Below, in pieces: positions 22,508-31,813 of a stretch of DNA of 64,000 nucleotides. The notes beneath the pieces were generated by a model. The model did not search any database and was not told where the DNA came from. It saw only the letters and a list, made by a program, of their open reading frames with translations. The DNA lies in the NCBI GenBank assembly GCA_001305055.1, contig BBZX01000002.1, positions 186,001 to 250,000 of the forward strand, written 5' to 3'. How positions within the stretch are numbered: the first letter of the stretch is position 1; every line of letters begins with the position of its first letter. The position numbers and the translations under genes are program-made. The DNA is from Clostridia bacterium UC5.1-1C12 (GTDB taxonomy: Bacteria > Bacillota_I > Bacilli_A > Erysipelotrichales > Erysipelotrichaceae).

Positions 22508-24760
22508 ATGGTTTTTCTTCATATCTTATTTGTAGAGCTTAAGCGTCTGCTTATTTCAAAAGGTACATGGCTTGTGGTGGCATGCACTTTATGTATGCCG
22601 CTGCTGGGTTATTCTTTTTATACGCCGGCAAGTACTGCGACCTCATTCAGTGCTCAAATGGCAAATCCAATTTTAGCCGGCGGTCTGGGCGGTGCCTTTT
22701 GTTTCAGTGTCTTTACGCTGCTTGAGTATGATCGAGTCAATAAATATCAGTGTGAGGCTTTGATGGACAGCATCATATCACCATTGATTATTAGCTTTGC
22801 CAAATGTCTGTCCATTTTATTGACCGCATTTCTTACATGGCTGGCAGCCCTCTGTCTCTATATGCCAATTATGAAAGCGGCATTAGGTACAGCGTTTATA
22901 CTAAGTGAAACATTGCTGGCGTTCAGTTTGATGATGCTTCCGACATTATGGATGGGAATATTGGCTTCAGCGGCATTTTATCAGCTTTTCCGCCGCATTG
23001 ATTTAAGCTTTATCAGTTTTACAGCTTTGGCTTTATTCAGTATGAGCAAATGGTGCAGCGATCTATATCTGATACGTTGGATCAATCCATTAGTAACGGT
23101 ATTCTCAAATGATTTCAATAACACATTATTCTATCGGCTGGCGGCATACAGCCGTCTGCTTTGGCTTTTGATATTCAGCGCGTTCTATGTATTTTCATTG
23201 ATCTGCATCCGTAATCATGGCTTAGGCATCATCGGCTCATTCAGAATTCATTTGCGTAAGTCTATCTGCCTTTGCTGGCTTGTCTGTTGGCAATGGGCAG
23301 TGTCTGGCTGGTTGTTTCAGAGCCCTATATCGATAAGGCGGCGCTTGTTCAAGAAGACGAGGGGCCAATCAGCAGCGGTATGGTTTACAGTGTTCCTGCT
23401 GATGATGAAACTGATTACCCGAATATCGATCTGCTGAATCAATATGTTTGGCTGACCGTGAATGCACAAAAAGGGTATGTTGATGGCAATGCCCGCTATC
23501 AGCTGAATAATAAAACACATGAAAGTCAATGGGTGACGATGATTTTGCTGCCGGGATATACAATCAATACGATTACCGCTAACAGCAAAGCGATTGAATA
23601 TGCAGATCCGGGACTTGATCAGGAGAACAGTCAGCATCCCATCAGGATTCAATTGCCGGCTGATGAATGGATCGAGCTTGAAGTAAACTATACCGGTTAT
23701 CCTAAAGTTGCCAATGCAGCACGTTCAACGCTTATAGGAAATGAAATCAGTGCTGATTATCTTTTTATGAATTCCTTGTCAATCTTACCGAAATTGTCAT
23801 TGAATGAAGCTGAAAATTTTATTAATGAGGGAGAAGTGGTTTTGCCGGCAAATCTGGAATTGATCAGTTTAGGGAATGAGGCAGCAGTGGTCAGTGAAAA
23901 TGCTTCAACTAAAACATGGCGTTTTGCCAATACCTCAAGCAAGCTGCGCTTCATTGCCGGTGATTATGTAAAGCTGGCTGTCAAAGACAGTCCATTTCCG
24001 GTATATTTTTATTACAGCCGGCGTCATCAGCAGGAATTTGAAGCAATGGATATTGATAAGGTATTGAGTGATACATTAAATTATTGCGCCAAGCAATTTG
24101 GGCTATTGCCTTACAGTGAAGACTATCCGCTGAATATTATCATGATCAGCGCACATTTTATGGGCGGCGGTGCAAACGGCAATTTCAGCTTTATGGGTGA
24201 GACCTATTTCAGTAAAGAAAATCTAAGTAATCCAAGCAAGGGAGCCAGCGCCGCTGAGGTGATCGCCCATGAAATAATTCATCAGTGGTGGGGTGGTTCA
24301 TAGTTACTTAATGGATATGGAAAATACGGATTGGAGCTCGGAAGGCTTGACGGTTTATACTACCTATCGAATGATGAAGGAAAAATACAATGAAGCATAT
24401 GTTAAGCAGTTCTATATTGATCAATGGCTGAACAGTCTGGCCGCTCTGCGTAATAATTATTTTCTGCGCAACCCGGATATGCAGTCGATGCTGCCGGATA
24501 AATATCTATTGAATCTTCAGCAGCTGGTCTTTGACGCTACGATTTATAACAAGATGCCGCTGCAGATTCTGAAGGCTGAACAGCTGATCGGTGAAGCTAA
24601 AATGGATGAAGTGCTTGCTGGTTTGTTTGAAAATGGCGGGACAGAAATGCCGCCCTATGTGACATGGCAGGATTTCCTTGACGCATGTAATTTAAGCGAG
24701 GAAGAATTGACGCTAGATCAGGCTTTTATTGAAAGTCTTGGAGGTGAATTTAATGTTTAA
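22508..24760 (+). CDS. ABC permease fused to M1-family metallopeptidase (two frameshifts)
   Basis: Large membrane protein of about 750 residues. The N-terminal part (about 1-265) is an ABC-2-like permease with six or seven hydrophobic segments. A further helix (VYLPLLACLLAMGSVWLVV) is followed by an extracytoplasmic M1 aminopeptidase-like domain. It has zinc motif HEIIHQWWGG and third-ligand Glu in WSSEGLTVYTTYRMM, plus MGGGANGNFSFMGET where M1 enzymes carry GxMEN. First lesion: a G missing at 23260 (HLRKVYLPLL restored). Second lesion: about 24290-24300, where removing one base, or adding two, joins the frames. Exact sequence there is unsure. The gene overlaps the next one by 8 bp. It could cleave peptides linked to transport, but no substrate can be read from it. 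Confidence 0.8.
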
Positions 24761-25469
24761 AATTTATTATTATGAATTACGCAGACTTCTGGTAAATAAA
24801 TTCTTTCTGTGTCTATTGTTGATTACTGGCTTTTACAGCTATCAAACCATGAGCGGTGAAATCATTCTCGGTATTGCTGATACGGCGCCTTTTTCAGGCT
24901 GGAGTTATGGTGTTTATCTGGCGAAGGTCTTGCCGCTGCTGCTTGTCAGCCTGTTGTTTTTTATCAGCTTTCTTTATTCGAGAAAAGAACTGCAGGTTAA
25001 GGTACTGACCCAGGCGGCGCCCTTTTCAGTATCTGCTTATCGGCTGATTAAAACATTCGCGATCACCTCTGCCTTTGTTTTGATCAGTCTGGTGCCAATC
25101 GCTATCAGCAGTTGGTTCTATGCCGCTTATTTTCATCTGGGCCCCTCGCTTGAGCAAGCCGCTGCATGCCTTTATACGCTGGTGCCCGCCGCTGTTTTTA
25201 TTCTTGGCCTTGGCTTATTGTTGGGACGGCTGCATCCGCTGTTGATTTATGCCTGCATGGCGGCAGCTTTAGTTCTTGATGCCTTACCGATATCCTTTGA
25301 TCTGTATGGTCTGCGTTTTCTGTCAACATATCCGCTTACCTTAAAGCTGTTAGATCCCCTATTTCAGATTCCCTTGAATCAATTGATTCAGCGCCTGCTT
25401 TTGATCGGCGCTGGCCTGCTTATGATTCTGGCAGCATCGCGTTTGAAAAATTCAGCGGCGGCACAGTAA
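24753..25469 (+). CDS. ABC-2-type membrane protein
   Basis: Polytopic membrane protein of 238 residues with about six hydrophobic segments (LPLLLVSLLFFISFLY, AFVLISLVPIAISSWF, LYTLVPAAVFILGLGLLLG, LIQRLLLIGAGLLMILAA). The start is the ATG at 24753 behind ggaggtga, and it overlaps the end of the permease/peptidase gene by 8 bp, which suggests translational coupling. The longer frame from 24729 would place codons over the ribosome site. It is probably the second membrane subunit of the ABC system encoded by the two genes upstream. No motif fixes the substrate. Confidence 0.75.
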   Translation: MFKIYYYELRRLLVNKFFLCLLLITGFYSYQTMSGEIILGIADTAPFSGWSYGVYLAKVLPLLLVSLLFFISFLYSRKELQVKVLTQAAPFSVSAYRLIKTFAITSAFVLISLVPIAISSWFYAAYFHLGPSLEQAAACLYTLVPAAVFILGLGLLLGRLHPLLIYACMAAALVLDALPISFDLYGLRFLSTYPLTLKLLDPLFQIPLNQLIQRLLLIGAGLLMILAASRLKNSAAAQ

Positions 25470-25525
25470 GTATTTGACAACCTATCGTGCGCGGCTTAGA
25501 ATGAAGACAGATAGAGGGGTTATTT

Positions 25526-26193
25526 ATGTCGACAAGAAAAATTCATTTCACATTCTTGATGTCAGTGCTGTTATGGGCGGTACTTACGAATGCATGGGGA
25601 ACATCTGCCCTTGTGTTTGGCACACTTCCCAATCAGTGGGACAGCTATTTATATGGATATCTCAGCAGACTTGTTTGGGCTTTGCCCTTTATCCTCTTGA
25701 TTATAAAATATTCTGATCAGTTATCGGTTGATTTTAAAGCGCTGTTTACACAGCGGCCGGACTGGCGTTCAGTATGCATTGTGTTCCTCTTGATTACGCT
25801 TTATCTGCTGGCTGGCATGGCCGCAAATCATGGTGGTTTTTGGGTCAATCATGAATTGAATCTGCTTCAGGAACTGCCTAAATTTCTGATTGTGGGCTTC
25901 AGTGAGGAAATCGTATACCGCGGCTGGGGAATGAATGTGCTTGCTGCTTCGATGCGTAAGAATAAGGCGAATCTCATCGCCGGCTGTTACTTTGTTTTGC
26001 TTCATTTTCCAAGCTATTTTATCCATTGGTACTTAGAGGGTTCATTGGCGTTATCCGCAATGCTGACACAGGCGGTTTATGTGCTGATTCTCGGTTTGGT
26101 ATTCGGTTATCTATTTAAAAAAGCAAGAATATTCTGCCTGCGATGTTGATTCATTTCTGGTCTGATTTTGGCTCTATTTTATTGATTGGTTAA
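25526..26193 (+). CDS. CPBP-family intramembrane metalloprotease (frameshifted)
   Basis: CAAX-protease/bacteriocin-processing (CPBP, Abi) membrane protein of about 222 residues. The family motifs are present: EEIVYRGWG (EExxxR, motif 1), [10 protein letters not shown] (motif 2) and, after correction, [10 protein letters not shown] (motif 3). An A missing at 26117-26122 causes the early stop after FCLRC. Restored, the end reads [19 protein letters not shown] and stops at 26193. The ATG at 25526 follows gaggggtt. Family members process peptides or give self-immunity to bacteriocins. The position next to an ABC/M1-peptidase system fits a peptide-related role, which is inference. Confidence 0.82.
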
Positions 26194-26214
26194 GGATGAT
26201 ACAGGGGAAGCAGG

Positions 26215-26528
26215 ATGAAAAGGATTACGAATCATCGCCAACAGGCAATTTATTGGAGTGTCAGTTTTGCTTAGTTGGGCGTTAGTTGGGCGTTGCCAAT
26301 TTGATCAGCATGTTGAATAACTGGCTGTTGATTGTGCCGATAGCGTATCTGTTTGGGTGGTACAGGTTTACTCAACATAGGATTGAAGAGCATATCGGCT
26401 ACAAAGAAAAAAGATCTTTTAAAGATCTTTTGATTTTGCCAGTGCTTATGTTCATGCGTGAAACAAGCTGGTACATTGATATTTTCATTAACTGGCTTAC
26501 TCAGACACTGGGCAGTATGCTTGGCTGA
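26215..26528 (+). CDS. Small membrane protein, frame disrupted
   Basis: An ATG at 26215 behind aggggaagcagg starts MKRITNHRQQAIYWSVSFA and meets a stop. The open part resumes from about 26286 as ANLISMLNNWLLIVPIAYLF, then a loop rich in charge (EEHIGYKEKRSFKD) and a second hydrophobic segment. The two parts look like one two-helix membrane protein of about 100 residues. The break coincides with a tandem duplication of the 11-mer ttagttgggcg (26271-26292). No single-base change repairs it, so the exact original sequence is unclear. Function unknown. Confidence 0.5.
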
Positions 26529-26538
26529 TAAGATATTG

Positions 26539-26565
26539 AGGGCATCTTTTTATGGATGCTCTTTT
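26539..26565. terminator. Bidirectional terminator
   Basis: gagggcatc pairs with ggatgctc around a short loop, followed by ttttaa. It lies between the convergent genes ending at 26528 and 26564. Confidence 0.65.
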
Positions 26566-27520
26566 AATGATGCTTACGATAGCCAGTAGCATGGTCAACG
26601 ACATTTTTTAGAGGCTCGCCTTTTAAATAAGCTTCAAGATTCTCACTGACAAGTGTATAAATCAGCTCGGTGGTCAGCTTGAGATTGCTGCCGCCGGCGA
26701 TATGCGGTGTAAGCAGTAAATTGTCGCAGTTCCACAGCGGATGGTTTAAAGGCAGCGGTTCAGGATCAACGACATCAAGGGCGGCGCCATAGATTTCATG
26801 AGCTTTCAAAGCATCATATAAGGCGTCGGTATCGACGGCCTGTCCACGTCCGACATTAATAAAAATCGCGGAGTCCTTCATCAGCTTAAACTGCTTAGCA
26901 GTAAAAACCTTTTCGGTAGCTTTTGAGTTAGGCAGGCATGAAGCAACGATGTCCATTTCAGGCAAAAGCTCATCAAGCTGATCCAAAGCCGCAATCGCGT
27001 CAACAAAGTCCGGCTTATCGTCAGTATTGCGGCGGATACCGGTGATTTCTGCCCCTAAGGCACGCATTTTGATGGCAAACTGTGAGCCGATATCTCCTAA
27101 TCCGACAATTAAAACCTTCGATCCTAGGACGGAGGAAACCTTGCCTGCATTCTGCCATGCGCGCAGATGCTGCTGATCGCGGTAGCTTGGCAGTCTTAAC
27201 ATCAATGACAGACAGACACCAATCATATATTCTGAGATTGCCGGGCCATAACAGCCGCTGGCGTTGCATAAGAGTACCGATTCATTTAAAGCAGCGGCAT
27301 AGGCATCTGAACCGGCACTGCCTAACTGCATCAGTTTTGTATTTTCACAAAGGTCTAATTGATTCAGCAATAGATTGCCGATGATGCATTCGGCCTGACG
27401 GATTTCTTGATCGCTGACTTCATGCTTTGATTTAAAGGTAAACGCACAATCCGCAAATCGTTTTTGAAGCTGCTGACGCTGTTCCTCACTCGTCTCAAGC
27501 AGATATAATATATTTCTCAT
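26564..27520 (-). CDS. D-2-hydroxyacid dehydrogenase
   Basis: NAD(P)-dependent D-isomer-specific 2-hydroxyacid dehydrogenase of 318 residues, cytoplasmic. The Rossmann motif is VGLGDIGSQFA. The family signature CLPNSKATEKVF is followed by FINVGRGQAVDTDAL and LDVVDPEPLPLNHPLW. The catalytic His lies in LLTPHIAGG and the supporting Glu in VDPEPLP. The length is standard and there is no lesion. It has an unusually short N-terminal domain (RNILYLLETSEEQRQQLQKR) of the phosphoglycerate-dehydrogenase-like type without an ACT domain. Whether it acts on lactate, glyoxylate or another 2-keto acid cannot be told. It is a single-gene unit. Confidence 0.88.
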   Translation of the reverse strand: MRNILYLLETSEEQRQQLQKRFADCAFTFKSKHEVSDQEIRQAECIIGNLLLNQLDLCENTKLMQLGSAGSDAYAAALNESVLLCNASGCYGPAISEYMIGVCLSLMLRLPSYRDQQHLRAWQNAGKVSSVLGSKVLIVGLGDIGSQFAIKMRALGAEITGIRRNTDDKPDFVDAIAALDQLDELLPEMDIVASCLPNSKATEKVFTAKQFKLMKDSAIFINVGRGQAVDTDALYDALKAHEIYGAALDVVDPEPLPLNHPLWNCDNLLLTPHIAGGSNLKLTTELIYTLVSENLEAYLKGEPLKNVVDHATGYRKHH

Positions 27521-27660
27521 AAGATCCCAACTTTCCTGTTCTTTTCGGACTCAGTGTATCATAAAAAGGTGTTTTCTTCAATGAATTGAGCAGGCTGAAT
27601 GAGATTTGATGAAAATTATGAAAAATATTTGATAATATGAAATAAATTACATATTTAGTA

Positions 27661-27689
27661 TTGATTTGCTTTTCAAAGGGCGGTAAAAT
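27661..27689 (+). promoter_or_regulatory. Sigma-A promoter of ABC importer operon
   Basis: TTGATT (27661-27666), a 17-bp spacer, then TAAAAT (27684-27689), 31 bp before the start codon. No T-box or other leader structure was seen between it and the gene. Confidence 0.6.
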
Positions 27690-27719
27690 AACGATATACT
27701 TTATGAAAGAGGGACGAAT

Positions 27720-28730
27720 ATGAAAAATAGAAAGATCATGCCTTTAATTCTGGCATTCAGCATGTGTTCGGCAGGGTTAAGCGGATGCTCGCAGGATGCG
27801 GCAAATCCGAATAATGATTCAGGAAGTGACGATAAGCTGACTATCGGTATTGTTCAGCATCAGGAACATCCGGCGCTTGACTCAGCGCGGGAAGGCTTCT
27901 TGGCGAAGCTGAAGGAATTAGGTTATGATGAAACTAAAGTTGATTTTCAAATTAAGTATGCGCAAGGGGAGGCAAGCACTGACGATCTGATCGCTAAGCA
28001 GTTTGTGAGTGACAAGGTCGATTTAATCTATGCGATTGCGACACCGGCGGCTCAATCCGCTTACAATGCCACGATGGATACTGAGGTGCCGGTAATTTTT
28101 AACGCCGTTACCGATGCTGTGGAGGCGGGTATTGTTCAAAGCAACGAACAGCCGGGCGGCAATGTGACGGGTGTCAGCGATGCGGCGCCGTTAGAGGCAC
28201 AGATCAAACTGATTCGGGAGATGCTGCCGGAAGCTGAAACGATCGGTATGCTTTATAACTTAGGGGAAGTGAATGGTAAAATACAGGTCGATCAGGTAAA
28301 GGCAATGGCGCCTGATTATGGCTTTGAGGTAAAAGATTTAGGTGTCAGTGCGACGACGGAAATTCCAACAGCGGCTGAACAGTTAAGCGGCGATGTTGAT
28401 TGTTTCTATAATATTACCGATAACATGGTAGTAAATGCGACCGCCAGTGTTGTTGATAAGGCTAACGCGAAGAACCTGCCGGTATTTGCCGCTGAGGACG
28501 GACAAATGGCACAGGGGCTGCTGGCTTCCGATTCAATCAGCTATTACAGTCTGGGTGAGCAGGCCGGGCAGATGGCTTATGATATTCTCATTAATGGCAA
28601 AGCACCGGCTGATATTCCGGTAGAAACAGCTAAGGATACGACTTTGATTCTAAATCAAAAGGTTGCAGAGACACTGGGCATCGAAATTCCGGATGATTTA
28701 TTGAAACGTGCTTCCCTGTTTGAAGAATAG
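27720..28730 (+). CDS. ABC importer substrate-binding lipoprotein (TrpX-like)
   Basis: Surface lipoprotein of 336 residues. The signal peptide ends at the lipobox LSGC (Cys at about 23). The mature part is a type I periplasmic binding fold: KLTIGIVQHQEHPALDSAR at the start, DLIYAIATPAAQSAYN, VPVIFNAVTDAVEAGIV, and NLPVFAAEDGQMAQGLLAS. It is the family of the Firmicute TrpX proteins (PF04392, ABC_sub_bind). The ATG at 27720 follows gaggga. Permease and ATPase genes follow in the same operon, so it delivers the ligand to them. Tryptophan or a related compound is expected from the family, but no leader element here confirms it. Confidence 0.85.
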   Translation: MKNRKIMPLILAFSMCSAGLSGCSQDAANPNNDSGSDDKLTIGIVQHQEHPALDSAREGFLAKLKELGYDETKVDFQIKYAQGEASTDDLIAKQFVSDKVDLIYAIATPAAQSAYNATMDTEVPVIFNAVTDAVEAGIVQSNEQPGGNVTGVSDAAPLEAQIKLIREMLPEAETIGMLYNLGEVNGKIQVDQVKAMAPDYGFEVKDLGVSATTEIPTAAEQLSGDVDCFYNITDNMVVNATASVVDKANAKNLPVFAAEDGQMAQGLLASDSISYYSLGEQAGQMAYDILINGKAPADIPVETAKDTTLILNQKVAETLGIEIPDDLLKRASLFEE

Positions 28731-28738
28731 GTGAGCTT

Positions 28739-29653
28739 ATGGCTGATTTCATATTAGATGTACTGATACAAGGACTAGCCTACGGCTTTCTTGCCCTTGG
28801 CGTCTATATTACTTATAAGGTCTTGGATTACGCGGACCTAAGTGTTGAGGGTTCATTCCCGATGGGAGCGGCAATTGCAGCCATGTGTATCATCAATGGC
28901 TGGAATCCGTTTCTGACGCTGATTGTTTCATTTATCGGCGGTCTGCTGGCGGGCTGCGTGACCGGTCTGCTGCATGTGATGTTTAAAATATCATCACTAT
29001 TAAGCGGTATCTTGGTCATGACCGGTATGTATTCAATCAATCTGATCATTACTGCCGAGAAAAGTAATCTGCCAATTTTTAATTATGATACGATTTTTAC
29101 GATCGGCACCAAGCTGGCTAAACAGATCGACGGTGAATTGGGAATCTGGCTGGCTAAGCTTTATCCGGTTTTCCTGCTTTTGATTTTGATAGTGCTGGCT
29201 AAAGGCTTATTGGACTGGTTCTTAAATACGAAGCTTGGCTTCATGCTTCGCATTACCGGTGACAACCCGCAATTAGTCGCTTCGCTAGGACAGAATATCG
29301 GTCTGATTAAGATTATCGGACTGGCAATTTCCAATGGCTATGCGGCACTGTCCGGCGCGGTGGTATGCCAAGTATTAAAATACTTTGATATGCAGTTAAA
29401 GGACGGCATTATTGTACTGGGACTTGCCTCCGTAATTCTTGGTATTTCAGTTTTTGGCAAGAGTAAGCATCTGAAATCAACCAGTGTGGTAATCTTAGGA
29501 GCTATTGTGTACCGTTTGACAATTGCAGTTGCCTTAAAGTTCGGTTTGCCGGCTTATTATCTGAAGCTGATTATGGCTGTGATCTTCATTTTGGCTTTAA
29601 TCAGCAACAATGGCGTCTTTACCAAATGGCTGCCTAAAGGAGGCAAAGAGTGA
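28739..29653 (+). CDS. ABC importer permease (TrpY-like)
   Basis: Permease of 304 residues with eight or nine hydrophobic segments, of the branched-chain-amino-acid-like permease group (PF02653). Typical segments include GLAYGFLALGVYITYKVLDY near the N-terminus, VEGSFPMGAAIAA, and ALSGAVVCQVLKYFD. The ATG at 28739 lies 8 bp after the binding-protein stop, and the last codon overlaps the ATPase start by 4 bp, so translation is coupled. No lesion is seen. It forms the membrane channel of the TrpXYZ-like importer. Confidence 0.87.
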   Translation: MADFILDVLIQGLAYGFLALGVYITYKVLDYADLSVEGSFPMGAAIAAMCIINGWNPFLTLIVSFIGGLLAGCVTGLLHVMFKISSLLSGILVMTGMYSINLIITAEKSNLPIFNYDTIFTIGTKLAKQIDGELGIWLAKLYPVFLLLILIVLAKGLLDWFLNTKLGFMLRITGDNPQLVASLGQNIGLIKIIGLAISNGYAALSGAVVCQVLKYFDMQLKDGIIVLGLASVILGISVFGKSKHLKSTSVVILGAIVYRLTIAVALKFGLPAYYLKLIMAVIFILALISNNGVFTKWLPKGGKE

Positions 29654-30454
29654 TGCTGGAGCTGAAGCATATCGCAAAAACATTTAATAAGGGACTGGCC
29701 AATGAGGTTGTTCTTTATACCGATCTGAATGTGGAAATCAAGCAGGGTGAATTTGTGACAATCATCGGTTCAAACGGCAGCGGCAAATCAACCTTCTTTA
29801 ATATTGTGTCAGGCAATATACGTCAGGATAAGGGTAAAATTCTGTTTAAAGGCATGGATATTTCCAACCTGCGTGAGCATAAGCGTTCAAAGTTTATCGG
29901 CCGTGTCTTCCAAGATCCGCTGAAAGGGACAGCTCCCTCATTGACGATTCTTGAAAATATGGCTATGGCTTATAATAAGGGGAAGTTTTATGGCTTGAGC
30001 CGCGGTGTTAAACCAGAGCTGAGAGAATTGTTTTCTAAAGAGCTGGCAGGCATGCATCTTAATCTTGAGAATAAAATGGATGTCAAGGTCGGGGCTTTAT
30101 CCGGCGGTCAGCGGCAGGCCTTGTCACTGCTGATGGCAACCATGATTACCCCGGATCTGTTGCTGCTTGATGAACACACGGCGGCGCTTGATCCGAAAAC
30201 CAGTGATTTAATCATCGATTTGACCGAACAGATTGTAAAAGAAAAGGCAATAACGACGATCATGATTACGCATAATCTAAAGCATGCCATCCAGCATGGC
30301 AATCGGCTGCTGATGTTTCATGAGGGCAAAGTAATCCTTGATATCAGCGGCGAAGAAAAAGCAAAAACTGACTACTGAAAAATTGATCGAACAGTTTAAT
30401 TCATTAAATGTGATCGATGATATCGGTGATAAGTTAGCATTTAGTCAGATGTAA
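29650..30454 (+). CDS. ABC importer ATPase (TrpZ-like, frameshifted end)
   Basis: ATPase of about 267 residues. Walker A is GSNGSGKST, the signature LSGGQRQALSLLMA, Walker B LLLLDEHTAALDP, and the switch His is in MITHNLKHA. The uncorrected frame stops at 30378 after KTDY. Removing one A from the run at 30361-30368 gives GEEKAKLTTEKLIEQFN and a stop at 30454, matching the usual end of the family (GEEKxKLTxExLL). This is one of the few lesions of the insertion type. It overlaps the permease gene by 4 bp and is the last gene of the importer operon. Confidence 0.88.
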
Positions 30455-30469
30455 AGCATCTGACTTTTT
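30442..30469 (+). terminator. Terminator of ABC importer operon
   Basis: AGTCAGATG and CATCTGACT around taaag, then TTTTT. The stem overlaps the corrected ATPase stop, which supports that reading of the gene end. Confidence 0.9.
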
Positions 30470-30494
30470 ACTTGTTTGAATGACGAGATTGTTA

Positions 30495-30523
30495 TTGTAT
30501 TAGCGTTTTGATTTAGCTATAAT
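30495..30523 (+). promoter_or_regulatory. Sigma-A promoter of GNAT gene
   Basis: TTGTAT (30495-30500), 17-bp spacer, TATAAT (30518-30523). The GNAT start at 30543 lies 20 bp downstream, so the leader is very short. Confidence 0.7.
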
Positions 30524-30542
30524 GGTCGCAAGAGGTGAAATT

Positions 30543-30986
30543 ATGGAAAAAAAGGTTACTATTCGCAAAGCTGAAAAGTCAGACGCAGAAATGATCTGGC
30601 AATGTAATTGTGAAGGCTTGGGATATACATTTGCTCTTGAAGATACGATCCGCAGAGTTCATGACATCATGGATCGCTTCCCGCAGGATTTATTTCTGGT
30701 GGCATGTGTTGGTGATCAGCCAGCTGGTTACATCCATGCGACAGATTATGAATGCACTTATATGGAAGCATATAAAGATATTGAGGAACTGGCTGTGCTG
30801 CCGGGTTATCAGGGCTATGGCATCGGACGTAAACTGCTGAATGAGGCAGAAGCATGGGCACGTGAAAGCGGTGTTGCCGGTGTTAGATTAATCAGCGGTT
30901 TTGCCCGTACCGGTGCCCATCAATTTTATTTAAAATGCGGTTATACACATCGCAAGGATCACAAAAATTTTGTGAAGAACTTCTAG
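30543..30986 (+). CDS. GNAT family N-acetyltransferase
   Basis: Acetyl-CoA-dependent N-acetyltransferase of 147 residues, cytoplasmic. The GNAT fold shows KVTIRKAEKSDAEMIWQ at the N-terminus, then ELAVLPGYQGYGIGRKLL, which is motif A with the acetyl-CoA P-loop QGYGIG. The last part (RTGAHQFYLKCGYTHRKDHK) is motif B, with the Tyr common in this family. The ATG at 30543 follows agaggtga. The acceptor substrate is unknown. The next gene, a lipoprotein, starts within about 10 bp and is probably co-transcribed. Confidence 0.87.
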   Translation: MEKKVTIRKAEKSDAEMIWQCNCEGLGYTFALEDTIRRVHDIMDRFPQDLFLVACVGDQPAGYIHATDYECTYMEAYKDIEELAVLPGYQGYGIGRKLLNEAEAWARESGVAGVRLISGFARTGAHQFYLKCGYTHRKDHKNFVKNF

Positions 30987-30995
30987 GAGCCAGTG

Positions 30996-31598
30996 ATGAA
31001 AAAACGTACAATTTGTATTGCATTGGCGGCTTTGCTGCTGTTTAGTGTCAGCGGCTGCGCTAAAATCAGAAATGCTTTTCAAAAATGGAAGGGATCACTG
31101 ATCGGCCTTGAATTTAATATCTATACCTATGATGATTACGGCAATACGACATTAACAGTGCATGGCAAAAATGTAGAGGTTGAAGTCAAGCAGGAGGAGG
31201 GAGCCAGTGAAAATGCTGATTTTACCTCTGAAGTGCTTGAGATTACGGTTGACGGCAATCAGATGCTGCAGATCGGCAATACAATGGTCTTTGCAGAAGC
31301 GGGACTGGATCAAATTACTGACTTTGAAATGCAGGATGAAATCAACACCGATGACGGAATTATTAATTTTATTCCATTTGACCGGGTGCTGAATCAATAT
31401 AAGAATGATATCGGCAAAGCTAAGACTATCCTGATTTCATCACAGCAGGGAATACCGATTGCTGTTTATCAGGGGAATAGTGTGTATGTGGAGATTCCTA
31501 ACGATTTACCTAAAATGACACGTCTGAATATAGACGGCAAGAGCTTATATATCCATCGGGCCAATTATGTCATTCTTGATTCGGAAATGATTGAATGA
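30996..31598 (+). CDS. Lipoprotein, possibly DUF5052 family
   Basis: Lipoprotein of 201 residues (a GTG start at 30993 is also possible). The signal peptide is MKKRTICIALAALLLFSVSGC with lipobox VSGC. The mature protein has a conserved-looking core: KWKGSLIGLEFNIYTYDDYG, then DGNQMLQIGNTMVFAEAGL and RLNIDGKSLYIHRANYV. I believe this is the DUF5052 family but cannot verify it. Function unknown. After its stop, 31605-31685 holds a short open stretch (LYYEGHYYDAKEIHF and on) with no start codon. It looks like a fragment of another protein. Confidence 0.72.
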   Translation: MKKRTICIALAALLLFSVSGCAKIRNAFQKWKGSLIGLEFNIYTYDDYGNTTLTVHGKNVEVEVKQEEGASENADFTSEVLEITVDGNQMLQIGNTMVFAEAGLDQITDFEMQDEINTDDGIINFIPFDRVLNQYKNDIGKAKTILISSQQGIPIAVYQGNSVYVEIPNDLPKMTRLNIDGKSLYIHRANYVILDSEMIE

Positions 31599-31761
31599 GG
31601 CTTGTATTATGAAGGACATTATTATGATGCGAAAGAGATTCATTTTAATGAAATAATCAATTATTTAGAAATTATTGCTGAGTAGAAATAGATGTTTTAT
31701 CAATATTACAGCTTTTTCATCAAACAAATAATGCAAATATCAGGCAGTTTTTTGCGAAGTG

Positions 31762-31790
31762 TTGTTCAGATCGCCGAAAAAGTTTATAAT
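31762..31790 (+). promoter_or_regulatory. Sigma-A promoter of Bax inhibitor-1 gene
   Basis: TTGTTC (31762-31767), 17-bp spacer, TATAAT (31785-31790), 23 bp before the start codon. Confidence 0.7.
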
Positions 31791-31813
31791 ATTGCATATA
31801 TGGAGGGTTAAAC

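Noticed and set aside
27541..27719. T-box or tryptophan-sensing leader before the TrpX-like importer
   Set aside because: The leader between the promoter and start codon is only about 30 bp long and has no room for a T-box.
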